A DNA stretch of 64,000 nt from Thalassobacillus sp043497085 (GCA_043497085.1 JBIEKI010000005.1); one strand, 5' to 3'; counted from the first letter of the stretch, positions 42,819-51,517 are shown. The notes: generated from the sequence alone by a model not told the origin. Numbers and translations are program-made.

Positions 42819-43580
42819 TTACCATAATAATTCTTCATCCCTTTTATGACGACACTTTTCACATCTCTTTGGGTATACAAAACCTTTCTCTTTATAAAAC
42901 CGCTGTTCCCCCACTGTAAAGACGAACCGTTCCCCACATTCATAACATTTTAATAGGAAATCTTGAGGAGCCTCCCCCTCCAGCATTTCTTTGATCGATT
43001 CTTCTCTTTTAAATTTTACTCCACCATCAGTCTGTTCATTGGATTCTACCGCTTCGACAATCTCTTGAATCTTAGCTTTCACTTTTTTGTAATCCACTTC
43101 CGCCCATGCTTTTAAATATGGTATGTACTTTTTGTCTCTGGTTTCTTTCACTTTATCAAGGAACAAAAAGATCATGTGACGATTGCGGTCTTTTAAATAA
43201 TTCATGTCTGGATCACTAATCCCTTGTTCTGCCCACTGCTGCCATTCGCTCAAAAATTCATCTGCCCGTTGGTCAGCCTCAATCTGCCATCCTCTTTCCG
43301 TAAAAATAATCATCGGTAATTTTCCGCTGTACTGAATATCCAGGAAATCGTAATCAATCATCCAATCAATTTTAGTCAAGACCTCTTCCAGTTTTTCTGA
43401 TTTAAAATAACCGTAGACTGGACATGTATCCAGCTCCAGTTGTAATATCTTTTTCTCACGTGATCCCTTCAAAATCTTAGCAAGAAGCGTTCGTCCTCCT
43501 TCTGCAATAATTTCATCGGCTGCTCGTAAAATCACTCTTTTTTCTTCTTCCGGCAAGTAGCTGTTATTTGATTTCTTCAA
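42819..43580 (-). CDS. RQC-minor-type domain and zinc-ribbon protein
   Basis: Residues about 10-100 look like the winged-helix RQC domain of RecQ helicases standing alone: TLLAKILKGSREKKILQLELDTCPVYG, then LTKIDWMIDYDFLDIQYSGKLP and FTERGW. NCBI calls such proteins the RQC-minor-1 family, as far as I recall. The middle part is helical. The C-terminus is a zinc ribbon with Cys at 212, 215, 240 and 243 (CYECG and CEKC). DNA binding is likely. It overlaps the preceding gene by four bases, so the two are a coupled operon. No helicase is adjacent. Confidence 0.75.
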   Translation of the reverse strand: MKKSNNSYLPEEEKRVILRAADEIIAEGGRTLLAKILKGSREKKILQLELDTCPVYGYFKSEKLEEVLTKIDWMIDYDFLDIQYSGKLPMIIFTERGWQIEADQRADEFLSEWQQWAEQGISDPDMNYLKDRNRHMIFLFLDKVKETRDKKYIPYLKAWAEVDYKKVKAKIQEIVEAVESNEQTDGGVKFKREESIKEMLEGEAPQDFLLKCYECGERFVFTVGEQRFYKEKGFVYPKRCEKCRHKRDEELLW

Positions 43581-43882
43581 AATGGTAACTCCTCATCTGA
43601 GAAATTATTTTGTTTCGGGGCTGACTTTCTTTTCTTCCCCTGGCCTTTCCAATTTTCAGGATGCTGATTTTTTGTTTTTATAGTGTAACCAAACTTTTTA
43701 TCGTACATGTTACGTATCCATACCTTAACGGGGGCCTTCCATTGTTGTTTAGGAGAAGGAATGTTTTTCACCAAACTTTTAGGAGACATCCCCAACTCCT
43801 TTGCCATTTGGATATCCTCATGGTTCAGGCGGCATCGTTTTTTCGCTTCTGCCCAATCCGTACTTTTTTTGTTCTTTGCCAT
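43577..43882 (-). CDS. Small basic partner of RQC-domain protein
   Basis: The 101 residues are basic, starting MAKNKKSTDWAEAKKRCRLN. They contain HEDIQMAKELGMSPKSLVKNIPSPKQQWKAPVKVWIRNMY, with a short helix-turn-helix-like pattern (MAKELGMSPKSLV). I do not know a named family. The four-base overlap with the RQC/zinc-ribbon gene suggests the two act together, for example on nucleic acid. The ATG has only a moderate ribosome binding site (AAAAGGA, about seven bases before). Confidence 0.65.
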   Translation of the reverse strand: MAKNKKSTDWAEAKKRCRLNHEDIQMAKELGMSPKSLVKNIPSPKQQWKAPVKVWIRNMYDKKFGYTIKTKNQHPENWKGQGKKRKSAPKQNNFSDEELPF

Positions 43883-43978
43883 TATTCAAATCCTTTTCTA
43901 GTTTTTTAACACTTATTTTAATATATAAATCTGTATCTTTTTGTACTTACTCACTACTTCAGTAATCTTGATAGAATT

Positions 43979-45094
43979 TCATTTACTTTTATGATGACTG
44001 ACCCAATAATCTCTATGGATAACTACCTTTTGATCACTATTGGCTTTGATCATAGCCTCTGTGCTTGATAATCCCTTAATTTCTAACAATTGATTAGAAG
44101 AAAAGTTCACACTTCCTCTCCCAATAAGCTGCCCCTTTAGATTAACTACCTCAACTACATCATTGGCTCTAAAGCTACCAATAATGTTTGTTACACCAGC
44201 AGGCAGGAGACTTTTACCATGTCTTACTATAGCGGCTTCAGCCCCATGATCAACTTCAATTTTCCCATTAGGAATGGAATGAAGCGCCAGCCACTGTTTA
44301 GCATTATTCATACTGGGCTGTGAGCTGCTTCCGATATAAGTTCCATCGCCTTTCCCCACTAGAATATCAACAAGTTTTTCTTCCCCCGTCCCAGAACCTA
44401 TAAATACTTTCACCCCTAAAGCTAATGCTGTCCGCGCTGCCTCTACTTTTGATTTCATCCCGCCAGTCCCTACTTTTGAACCAGCTTCAGATGCACCATT
44501 TACTAGATGATCATCAATCGAATCAAGGAAATTATATCTTTTTGCATTTGGATGAGTGCTTGGATTTTGATCGTATAGGCCATTGATGTCCGTTAGTATC
44601 ATTAAAAAATCGGCATGCACGAGCCCGCTAACCAGCGCGGATAACATATCATTATCCCCAAAGGTCAATTCTTCAATGGCCACGGAATCATTTTCATTAA
44701 TAATAGGTGTGACGTTACGCTTTAAAAGTTCAGATAAAGTCGCATGGGCATTTTGATATTGTTCTCTTTGCAGGAAGTTTTGCCTCGTTAACAGTAATTG
44801 TGCTGCCACTATGCCATGCCTTTTAAACGCTTCCGTATAACCTTGTAATAATTGGCCTTGCCCTACTGCTGCGGCTGCTTGTTTGCCTGCAATCGTTACA
44901 GGCCGTGAGGAATAGCCGAGGTCTTTAAAGCCAGCAGCTACTGCACCGGATGATACTAAAATCACCTCATGCCCCAGCTGCTTCAAACGTGAAATCGCAT
45001 CAACGTGCTCACGTAACTTTTCACTACTGAGTCCACCAGTTGTATTTGTTAAAGAACTGCTACCTATTTTGACAACGACCCTTTGCTTGTTCAT
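43979..45094 (-). CDS. proB: Glutamate 5-kinase, stand-alone
   Basis: ProB phosphorylates glutamate, the first step of proline synthesis. From the ATG at 45094 the protein has 371 residues: amino-acid kinase domain (VVVKIGSSSLTN, LVSSGAVAAGFKDLG, NENDSVAIEELTFGDND, GTGGMKSKVEAARTA) and a C-terminal PUA domain (LPAGVTNIIGSFRANDVVEV, then GQLIGRGSVNFSS). ProA is not adjacent, unlike in most proBA operons. It follows a promoter and a structured leader with an attenuator-like terminator. An open frame extends 40 codons upstream through that leader; I rejected it. Confidence 0.92.
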   Translation of the reverse strand: MNKQRVVVKIGSSSLTNTTGGLSSEKLREHVDAISRLKQLGHEVILVSSGAVAAGFKDLGYSSRPVTIAGKQAAAAVGQGQLLQGYTEAFKRHGIVAAQLLLTRQNFLQREQYQNAHATLSELLKRNVTPIINENDSVAIEELTFGDNDMLSALVSGLVHADFLMILTDINGLYDQNPSTHPNAKRYNFLDSIDDHLVNGASEAGSKVGTGGMKSKVEAARTALALGVKVFIGSGTGEEKLVDILVGKGDGTYIGSSSQPSMNNAKQWLALHSIPNGKIEVDHGAEAAIVRHGKSLLPAGVTNIIGSFRANDVVEVVNLKGQLIGRGSVNFSSNQLLEIKGLSSTEAMIKANSDQKVVIHRDYWVSHHKSK

Positions 45095-45290
45095 TTTCCA
45101 TTCACCACCCAACTTCTTGTTAAAGTGTAAAAAACGCCCTTCCGCCCTTTTACAAAGGCAGAAGAGCATTGGCTTATCAATATTACTATCCATTTTCACA
45201 TCTCCAGGTTCCATAACATGCAGGTTGTAAAACCTTACCTCTCTTTCACCGGAGCCGAATCTGAAATCTTATATATTTTAATTTTCTGTT
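45095..45290 (-). promoter_or_regulatory. Structured proB leader (possible riboswitch or attenuator)
   Basis: About 195 bases lie between the predicted start site and the proB ATG. On the minus strand CTCCGGT and ACCTGGAG can close a stem around an inner AGGTT/AACCT hairpin with GTAA-complement loop (TTAC). This domain is followed by an intrinsic terminator at 45128-45167. I matched it to no riboswitch class that I know. The T-box core is absent (UGGAACC is present but the rest of the motif is not). Confidence 0.45.
45128..45167 (-). terminator. Attenuator terminator in proB leader
   Basis: On the minus strand a stem of about 13 pairs (GCTCTTCTGCCTTT against AAAGGGCGGAAGGGC, with G-U pairs) is followed by TTTTTT. 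It ends 34 bases before the proB start, so readthrough must be controlled for proB to be made. Confidence 0.75.
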
Positions 45291-45298
45291 AATAACAT

Positions 45299-45327
45299 AG
45301 TATGATGCAAAGTTAATTAGGAGTCAA
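45299..45327 (-). promoter_or_regulatory. proB promoter
   Basis: On the minus strand TTGACT (45322-45327) and CATACT (45299-45304) are spaced by 17 bases, just past the topB stop codon. The -10 is weak. Confidence 0.5.
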
Positions 45328-45337
45328 TGTGAAAAAG

Positions 45338-47479
45338 TCATGTTTTCTTCCCGAAATCAAATATGATCTTATAGTTTTCATCCAGCACTAAAGCCGTGCT
45401 GAATGGTTTCTTTCCTTTAAATCCTTTCAAAACCTTTGTACGCTTCTTCTCGCACAACGTCTTTATCATATTCTGCGTCAGCGTCTTCCTTGCTAGTTTC
45501 TTAGGAAAAGTTACGTTACACCCTTTTTTGTAGTCCGAGCACGCGTAGAATTTATAGCGGTCTACAATTGATCCTTTCTCACAGGCAGGGCATTTGGCAA
45601 TCGGTTCGTTCCACTTGCGTTTCTCAGGCTCACCAGTATTCCGCACGTTAACCTGCTGGATGGACTCCGGCGTTTCCTGAATCAATTTTTCTATGAATTG
45701 GCGGGTTTGCTTGATAAACAATTGCTTTGATCCATCCCCGCTCCCGATTTTCTTTAAATAGGACTCCCATTTGGCTGTCATCGAAGGACTGGATAGAAGC
45801 GTTCCTTCAATCGCCTCACAGAGCATGATCCCTTTTTCGGTAATCGACACGTTGTTCCGCTTCACTTCTATATATTTTTGTGCTTTAATCGTTTCAATAA
45901 TGCTCGAGCGGGTAGCTTCTGTACCCAGCCCTTCGACTTCTTTCAAAATCTCGACATCCGCTTCATCATTCACCAATTTCCCACACGTCTTCATCATATT
46001 GATCAGCTGACCTTCCGTGTACGGCTTCGGAGGCTGCGTCATGCTTTCTTTAATATGAAGTTTTGCCTCAACCTGCTCCCCTTTTTGAACACCAGGGAGG
46101 TCGGCTTCTTTCTCCTGTTTCGACTTCGCTGACTTTGGAAACAGTTCCTTCCACCCTCTGTCCACATCTCTTTTTCCGGTAGATTTGAACGGTAAATCAT
46201 GCACATGGGTAAAAATCGTCGTCTCCTCATAAACATAGTCCTTGTGAAACATCGCAAGTGTAGTCGCCATGATCTCATTATAAATATTGCGCTCTTCCCG
46301 GCTTAACCCACTCAGCTTCTTTTCGGTCGGAACAGACTTTGTCGGAATGATCGCGTAGTGCTCCTGCACCTTGCTGCTGTCCACATACCGTTTATTCGGC
46401 TTCAAGGACGAAGCTGTAAAAGAGACGTTCATAGCTTCCTGGTACCCCTGCAAATTCTTAACCAAATAGGAAAACTCACTGTCGGTGATAAAATTACAGT
46501 CCGTTCTTGGATAGCTGACAAGACGCTTTTCGTACAGCTTCTGCATCGTTTTGAGTACTTGCGACGGAGAGTATTTCCAACGCCTGTTCGCGACACTTTG
46601 CAACGTGGAAAGCGAATGCAGCTTTGGTGACTTTATCCGCTTCGTCTTTTTATCAATCCGCTGGACAACGCCCGGGAAAGATTCCTTTTCCTGTAACTGA
46701 TGCTTGTCCAGCACGGCCTGAACCTTCGCCTTGTCCTTTTCCTTTATCTCAGCCAGCCCTTTGTATGTACCTGCCTGGGCGTTGAAAAGTCCCTCGATCT
46801 GATAAAACGGTTCCGGCTTGAAATTCTCAATCTCCTTATGCCGTTGATAAATTAAATAAACCGTCGGCGATTGTACTCGCCCGATGGTAAGGTAGCTTCC
46901 ATACCCTTTCTTCTGGAGCAGTAGGGTAAACAGCCGACTCGCATTGATTCCTACCATCCAGTCGCTTATCTGACGAGCTTTCGCTTCATCAAAGAGACGT
47001 AAGTCCTTCTCATTATTTTGCAGCTGACTGAACCCTTTCCGAACTTCATCCTTTTCAAGCGAATTGATCCACAAACGCTGAATCGGCTTTCCCTTTATTC
47101 CCGTCAGCTGAAGGATACTGTAAAAAATATTTGAGCCTTCCCGATCGACATCCGCTGCATTGACGATGATATCCGCCTGTTGAAAAAGCTTCTTGACCGC
47201 CTGGAACTGTTCCCATTTCCCTTTCGCTACTTTTTCCAGAAACCGATCCGGAACAATCGGCAATTGATCCAGCTTCCACTTTTTCCACTCATTTTTATAA
47301 TCATGGGGTTCTTTCAATTCCACGAGATGACCTACTCCCCATGTGATCGTAGCCCCATTCGGGAAAGTATCATCCGCCTTAAGCTGGATGTATGTTTTGG
47401 TCTTCTCCTGTACCGTAAATGCCTCTGCATACGCTTTTGCCTGCGAGGGTTTTTCCGCTAAGATGACTACTCTTGCCAC
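45338..47479 (-). CDS. topB: DNA topoisomerase III
   Basis: This type IA topoisomerase relaxes and decatenates DNA. It has 713 residues. The TOPRIM domain (ILAEKPSQAKAYAEAF and NAADVDREGSNIFY) is at the N-terminus. The catalytic Tyr is in LVSYPRTDCNFI, near residue 305-310. The C-terminus carries a zinc-ribbon-like stretch, CPACEKGSIVDRYKFYACSDY and CNVTFPKKLARKTL. The start is a GTG with AAAGGAG about nine bases before. It is alone in its unit. B. subtilis TopB is similar in length. Confidence 0.95.
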   Translation of the reverse strand: MARVVILAEKPSQAKAYAEAFTVQEKTKTYIQLKADDTFPNGATITWGVGHLVELKEPHDYKNEWKKWKLDQLPIVPDRFLEKVAKGKWEQFQAVKKLFQQADIIVNAADVDREGSNIFYSILQLTGIKGKPIQRLWINSLEKDEVRKGFSQLQNNEKDLRLFDEAKARQISDWMVGINASRLFTLLLQKKGYGSYLTIGRVQSPTVYLIYQRHKEIENFKPEPFYQIEGLFNAQAGTYKGLAEIKEKDKAKVQAVLDKHQLQEKESFPGVVQRIDKKTKRIKSPKLHSLSTLQSVANRRWKYSPSQVLKTMQKLYEKRLVSYPRTDCNFITDSEFSYLVKNLQGYQEAMNVSFTASSLKPNKRYVDSSKVQEHYAIIPTKSVPTEKKLSGLSREERNIYNEIMATTLAMFHKDYVYEETTIFTHVHDLPFKSTGKRDVDRGWKELFPKSAKSKQEKEADLPGVQKGEQVEAKLHIKESMTQPPKPYTEGQLINMMKTCGKLVNDEADVEILKEVEGLGTEATRSSIIETIKAQKYIEVKRNNVSITEKGIMLCEAIEGTLLSSPSMTAKWESYLKKIGSGDGSKQLFIKQTRQFIEKLIQETPESIQQVNVRNTGEPEKRKWNEPIAKCPACEKGSIVDRYKFYACSDYKKGCNVTFPKKLARKTLTQNMIKTLCEKKRTKVLKGFKGKKPFSTALVLDENYKIIFDFGKKT

Positions 47480-47693
47480 GTCCTCGTACTCCTTTCGATG
47501 AATGACTGTTAGAGGTTCGATGAAAAAATTAATTAATGAAGGGGGATGGTAATAAAGGTATTTAATAGGGGTGTCTGGAGTTTAATCAAGAAGGATAAAA
47601 CATTCAAACTAATAAAGAACATACATTCCCATCTATTATACTATAGGTGAATAATGAATGGGAGGGAAAACACTCATTTCTCTTTTTAAAAAG

Positions 47694-47735
47694 TCAAAAA
47701 AAGCAGGCACCTTATGATCGGTTCCTGCTTCGTCT
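47694..47735 (-). terminator. Terminator downstream of pyridoxamine-oxidase-fold gene
   Basis: AAGCAGG pairs with CCTGCTT (outer stem), and CC with GG inside; on the minus strand the stem is followed by seven Ts. It lies about 105 bases beyond the gene's stop, past the degenerate hairpin repeat. Confidence 0.7.
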
Positions 47736-47757
47736 TTACGCATTAGTTTTAATCCTT

Positions 47758-47810
47758 GTTACCTGACCCCACATTATAAAAGCGTTTAAGTGAAGGTCAG
47801 GCAGTAAACA
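47758..47810. repeat. Hairpin repeat, degenerate copy 2
   Basis: GTTACCTGACC and GGTCAGGCAGTAAAC form an imperfect stem with internal CAC/GTG pairs. It resembles the GTGCCTGACCCC hairpins at 42744 and 52319. Apart from this and the terminator, the 47480-47840 gap shows nothing recognisable. Confidence 0.6.
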
Positions 47811-47840
47811 TAGTTTTGTTCAGATTATCTCAACAAAAAG

Positions 47841-48356
47841 TTAGTTTTGATCAAAGTGAACTGTATCTTTTAAATCATTGCTATCATCTAATGATTTACT
47901 GCTGGTCATCTTTTTCACAAATTCTTTAACGGTCTTGACGTTCACGCCGGACTCCCAGTATTCGGCGATTTCTGGTGTCACTTTGACCAGTACAACATTC
48001 GGATCATCAGGAGAAGTGTTCAATAATCGTCCGAGAATCTTATTCCAGTAGTCTTTCTTCTTATCTTCATCCTGGACAAATTCAGCAGTGCCGCTGATCG
48101 ATACATAGGAGTTGCCTGCATATGCCAGGTTAACGGCAGAATTACGTTCGATATCCCTATATTTTTCGGTATCTTTTTCGGTAATAAACCAGATTTCTTC
48201 CTTATCCATATCCATTTCTACTTCCTGTGTACGCATCGGCCGGGACAACAGCCTGCCCTCTGGAGACACCGTAGTCAGCATCGCGACCTTTTCATCTTTA
48301 ATCAAGTCTTTAATTTTTTTGATGGTTTCCTGGTTTTCAGAAGTTTGGTTAGTCAT
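47841..48356 (-). CDS. Pyridoxamine 5'-phosphate oxidase-fold general stress protein
   Basis: This 171-residue protein has the split-barrel flavin-binding fold of the GSP26 type: KIKDLIKDEKVAMLTTVSPEGRLLSRPM, then EEIWFITEKDTEKYRDIERNSAVNLAYAG and SYVSISGTAEFVQD. It likely binds FMN or a related cofactor. The sequence near 48441-48466 on the minus strand fits a sigma-B promoter. Together with the homology to general stress protein 26 of B. subtilis (YdaG), this supports stress control. The substrate is unknown. Confidence 0.82.
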   Translation of the reverse strand: MTNQTSENQETIKKIKDLIKDEKVAMLTTVSPEGRLLSRPMRTQEVEMDMDKEEIWFITEKDTEKYRDIERNSAVNLAYAGNSYVSISGTAEFVQDEDKKKDYWNKILGRLLNTSPDDPNVVLVKVTPEIAEYWESGVNVKTVKEFVKKMTSSKSLDDSNDLKDTVHFDQN

Positions 48357-48440
48357 TTATGTTTCCCTCCTACTCATTATTAGCAGTTACTGCTCTCCTT
48401 TTTCAAAGCAGTCTACCTTCTATCACATCTTTTTCTTCTT

Positions 48441-48466
48441 GTTCCCAGATAATCACAAAATTACAC
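48441..48466 (-). promoter_or_regulatory. Candidate sigma-B promoter of the stress protein gene
   Basis: On the minus strand GTGTAA (48461-48466) and GGGAAC (48441-48446) are separated by 14 bases. This fits the sigma-B pattern GTTTAA/GGGWAW at 5 of 6 positions each. The gene starts about 85 bases downstream. The rest of 48357-48671 shows nothing else that I recognise. Confidence 0.5.
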
Positions 48467-48671
48467 GTTCATTCTTAAGTTTGGGAACCACGAGCACCTG
48501 CACCACTCATTTCCAGCGCTCTCCACGGCGACTTTCTCTTGCACTTTTCGTTTGATACCATTAAAGTATATATTGGTTGAAATCCAGCCTAAGTGGATAT
48601 AGATAAGAAGATACATTTTCTTTTTTAATTTTGGAACTACAGCGTTCCTTAAGGAAAGGTTTAGATATATT

Positions 48672-49673
48672 ATGAAAGATAATTTTTGGCATGAGTTGCC
48701 GCGACCGTTTTTTGTTCTGGCGCCAATGGAAGCAGTAACGGATGTCGTTTTTCGTCATGTCGTGAGTGAAGCAGCAAGACCTGACGTGTTTTTCACAGAG
48801 TTTACGAATACCGAGAGCTACTGCCACCCGAGAGGAAAAGACAGCCTGCGGGGACGTCTGACGTTCACGGAAGATGAGCAGCCAATTGTCGCTCACATTT
48901 GGGGAGATAAGCCCGAATACTTCCGCCAAATGAGTATCGGTATGGCGGAGATGGGATATCGAGGCATTGATATCAACATGGGCTGTCCTGCTCCCAATGT
49001 AGCAACGAAAGGGAAAGGCTGCGGACTGATCCGTCGTCCGGATGTCGCAGCGGAACTCATCCAGGCCGCCAAAGCGGGAGGACTGCCTGTCAGCGTGAAG
49101 ACCCGCTTAGGTTACACGGAAGTGGATGAATGGTACGACTGGCTGAAGCACCTGCTGGAACAGGACATCGTCAACCTTTCCATTCACCTCCGTACCAAAA
49201 AAGAAATGAGTAAAGTTCCGGCGCACTGGGAGCTGATCCCCGAGATCAAGAAACTCCGTGATGAAGTAGCACCTGATACGCTTCTGACGATTAATGGGGA
49301 TATTCCTGATCGCCAAAAAGGACTTGAACTCGTGGAAAAATACGGCGTGGACGGCGTAATGATCGGCCGCGGGGTCTTCCATAACCCGTTCGCTTTTGAA
49401 AAAGAGAAAAAAGAGCACACAAGCGAAGAACTGCTCGACCTCCTTCGCCTGCAGCTCGACCTTCATGATAAATATTCCGAAGAACTCGAGCCGCGTCTCT
49501 TCAAACCGCTCCTCCGTTTTTTCAAGATATACGTCCGCGGATTCCGTGGAGCAAGTGAGTTAAGAAATCAACTGATGAACACTAAATCCACCGATGAAGT
49601 ACGTGCTCTGCTTGATGAGTTTAAGGAAGAATATGGTGGAGTAAAAGAAGAGAAAAGTTTTTCTATTTCGTAG
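48672..49673 (+). CDS. tRNA-dihydrouridine synthase family protein
   Basis: This 333-residue FMN-binding TIM-barrel enzyme reduces uridine to dihydrouridine in tRNA. The N-terminus has FVLAPMEAVTDVVFR, followed by FTEFTNTES; the catalytic Cys is in INMGCPAPNVATKGKGCGLIRRP, then KTRLGY and GVMIGRGVFHNPF. It corresponds to a Dus paralogue such as YfjN rather than the DusB next to lysS in B. subtilis. Which positions it modifies is not deducible. A short AAGGAAAGG sits about ten bases before the ATG. Confidence 0.88.
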   Translation: MKDNFWHELPRPFFVLAPMEAVTDVVFRHVVSEAARPDVFFTEFTNTESYCHPRGKDSLRGRLTFTEDEQPIVAHIWGDKPEYFRQMSIGMAEMGYRGIDINMGCPAPNVATKGKGCGLIRRPDVAAELIQAAKAGGLPVSVKTRLGYTEVDEWYDWLKHLLEQDIVNLSIHLRTKKEMSKVPAHWELIPEIKKLRDEVAPDTLLTINGDIPDRQKGLELVEKYGVDGVMIGRGVFHNPFAFEKEKKEHTSEELLDLLRLQLDLHDKYSEELEPRLFKPLLRFFKIYVRGFRGASELRNQLMNTKSTDEVRALLDEFKEEYGGVKEEKSFSIS

Positions 49674-49687
49674 TAAGTCTTTTTCCA

Positions 49688-49725
49688 AGAGAGGAAAGCC
49701 AATTGTGCTTTTCTCTCTTTTTATT
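49688..49725 (+). terminator. Terminator after dus
   Basis: AGAGAGGAAAGC pairs with GCTTTTCTCTCT around a 7-base loop and is followed by a T-rich tract. Confidence 0.85.
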
Positions 49726-49776
49726 TTTAAAATCCCTGTCCCCCACGCGGAACTAATCTAAGTTAGTATCATAAAC

Positions 49777-49876
49777 AAAAAAGAGACTACTTCCTTTTGA
49801 ACTACCCCCACTTAATTTCTCCGAAATTTGAAGTGGGGGATGAATGCCAATAAATGATAAATGGAAAGTCTCTTTA
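49777..49876. repeat. Nested palindrome, possible IS200/IS605-end-like or mini-element
   Basis: AAAGAGACT and AGTCTCTTT form the outer arms. Inside is a hairpin at 49804-49839 with CCCCCACTT and AAGTGGGGG arms and an inner AATTTC/GAAATT stem with TCC loop. Subterminal hairpins with CCCCCACTTAA-type arms occur at ends of Bacillaceae IS200/IS605 elements, from memory. No tnpA or tnpB is nearby. Confidence 0.5.
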
Positions 49877-49902
49877 CTGAAGTTTCCCGAGCACTGTACT
49901 AA

Positions 49903-49932
49903 AAAACCAGGTTTCGAATAAACCTGGTTTTG
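49903..49932 (-). terminator. Terminator after benE-like gene
   Basis: AAACCAGGTTT pairs with AAACCTGGTTT, and the minus strand continues with Ts. It lies just past the stop codon of the transporter gene. Confidence 0.8.
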
Positions 49933-49942
49933 GTGTGTATGA

Positions 49943-51196
49943 TTAAGCACTTGTTTCTATTTTTTCTTTTCTCACTTCCATCTCTTTCTTTTTGTTAAAT
50001 GTAAAGTGACTTTTTTCAACGAGTAAGGAGACAAGCAGACTACCTATAATTGCCCATAATGGTGCACCGATATTGAAGAAGTTCACGCCTGACATTCCGA
50101 TGATTAACGCAAAGAATGCACCTATTTGAAACTGATTATCGGAGAACGCCGTTTTCAGTGAGTTGATGAGAACCCTTAGCATAGCCAGGCCGGCAATCAC
50201 CGTAACGATGACACTCGGCATGGCAGTGACAAATGGAACAACGAACGCTGCAAACAGACCAAAACTTGCGAAGAACACGCCGTTCATGACCGATGCTGCA
50301 TAGCGGCTATCTTTTTTTCCGACTTCGTCTGCTGAACAGATGGCCGTCATTGGTCCAGCGATGCTGATTGCATGCCCACCAAACAGTGAAGCGAATAGTC
50401 CAACGGAAGATCCATATACCGCCATGCCAGTTGTTGGCGGTTTGTAACCTTGAGCCATTAGTATACCTGTCGCTTGAGCATTTTCCGCACAGATAATCAA
50501 GAGTGTAAGTGGAATACTAATCGACACAATCGCCTCCCAACTAAATGCGGGCATCACGAGCTCCGGAAGCACAAACATACGCTGGGCAGCTTGATATTCA
50601 AAAGCATTTGTAAAGGTCGCCACAACTACCGAAACGATTAACGCAGACAATACAGGTGGAACCTTTCTAAGGTATCGTGATGAAAGTAAAAACGCGAGGA
50701 TCGCTGAGCCTGCGAGTAACGGGGCAAGTGTGATCGATGTAATCATGTCTATCGCAAATTGGATCATCACTCCAACAATCATTCCCATAACAATCGGAAG
50801 AGGAATCCATTTCAGGACCTTTTCGATTAAGCCGGTAGAGCCAAGGAGGATAACAAGAATATTTGCAATGATATACGCCCCGACCGCTTCATGGATCGAA
50901 AAGTGATTTAAGGACCCTGCCATTAGTACAGCTCCAGCAATTGTATGGGCTACGGATATCGGCTGGCGATACTTTAATGCGATAAAGATGCCGAGTAATC
51001 CACTAAAAAAATAAACAGCAAAAATCCAGCTGATAGCTTGTGTATACGTTAATCCACCATTCGTTGCTGCTCCGATGATAATTAATGCAGGCCCAGTGCA
51101 TCCAAAAATGGCTGCCACTAAACCCGAACTAATGGCATTAATATTCAAATTCTGAGGCAGTTCTTTTAGATTTGTCGGAAAACGATTCTCTTCCAT
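49943..51196 (-). CDS. BenE-family (benzoate/H+ symporter-like) transporter
   Basis: This 417-residue membrane protein has about 12 hydrophobic segments. Diagnostic stretches are AISSGLVAAIFGCTGPALIIIGAATNGGLT at the start and FGGHAISIAGPMTAICSADEVGKKDSRYAASVMNGVFFA in the second half. Members are named for BenE of Acinetobacter; E. coli YdcO is a homologue. The substrate here is unproven, because no benzoate-degradation genes are present. It ends in a basic tail (FNKKKEMEVRKEK) and is divergent from the SDR gene. Confidence 0.85.
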   Translation of the reverse strand: MEENRFPTNLKELPQNLNINAISSGLVAAIFGCTGPALIIIGAATNGGLTYTQAISWIFAVYFFSGLLGIFIALKYRQPISVAHTIAGAVLMAGSLNHFSIHEAVGAYIIANILVILLGSTGLIEKVLKWIPLPIVMGMIVGVMIQFAIDMITSITLAPLLAGSAILAFLLSSRYLRKVPPVLSALIVSVVVATFTNAFEYQAAQRMFVLPELVMPAFSWEAIVSISIPLTLLIICAENAQATGILMAQGYKPPTTGMAVYGSSVGLFASLFGGHAISIAGPMTAICSADEVGKKDSRYAASVMNGVFFASFGLFAAFVVPFVTAMPSVIVTVIAGLAMLRVLINSLKTAFSDNQFQIGAFFALIIGMSGVNFFNIGAPLWAIIGSLLVSLLVEKSHFTFNKKKEMEVRKEKIETSA

Positions 51197-51517
51197 ATAA
51201 TCTCCTTTCTAGTAATGCCGAATAAGTGTTAGTCTTAAGGAAAATGTTCAAGAAGGCTCGTCACCCATCTGAGTGGAAGTTCTAACCCTTCCTATCCGTA
51301 AACCCATTATATTGGCAGGTAATTGATAATATAAGATTGAGATTTCTCTATACGGAACAAAATTAAAATAATTTTGAAAATACAATCAATTAACAGAAAG
51401 CTAATTTACTGATGATAAAGAAATATTAAAAGAGATAACGTGCTCTACTCCTTATGGGAAGTTTTAACAAAGGGGCAATAGGGAACTTCTCTGACATAGG
51501 AAGGGAGGAAATAAAAT
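51197..51517. other. Intergenic region between benE-like and SDR genes
   Basis: This 321-base divergent gap should hold promoters for both genes. An AAGGGAGG site stands before the SDR gene. I see no clear inverted repeat or operator. Confidence 0.4.

Noticed and set aside
45095..45214. Upstream 40-codon extension of proB
   Set aside because: It would translate the leader hairpin and terminator. The conserved kinase N-terminus begins at MNKQRVVVKIG, so the ATG at 45094 is the better start.
45095..45290. T-box (tRNA-Pro) leader for proB
   Set aside because: UGGAACC resembles part of a T-box, but the remaining core (GGGUGG...CCGCG) is missing, the leader is short and the N base would not pair with the tRNA-Pro discriminator.
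48561..48929. 122-codon minus-strand frame overlapping the dus start
   Set aside because: No recognisable domain or ribosome binding site; it overlaps a conserved gene on the other strand and an upstream AT-rich region.
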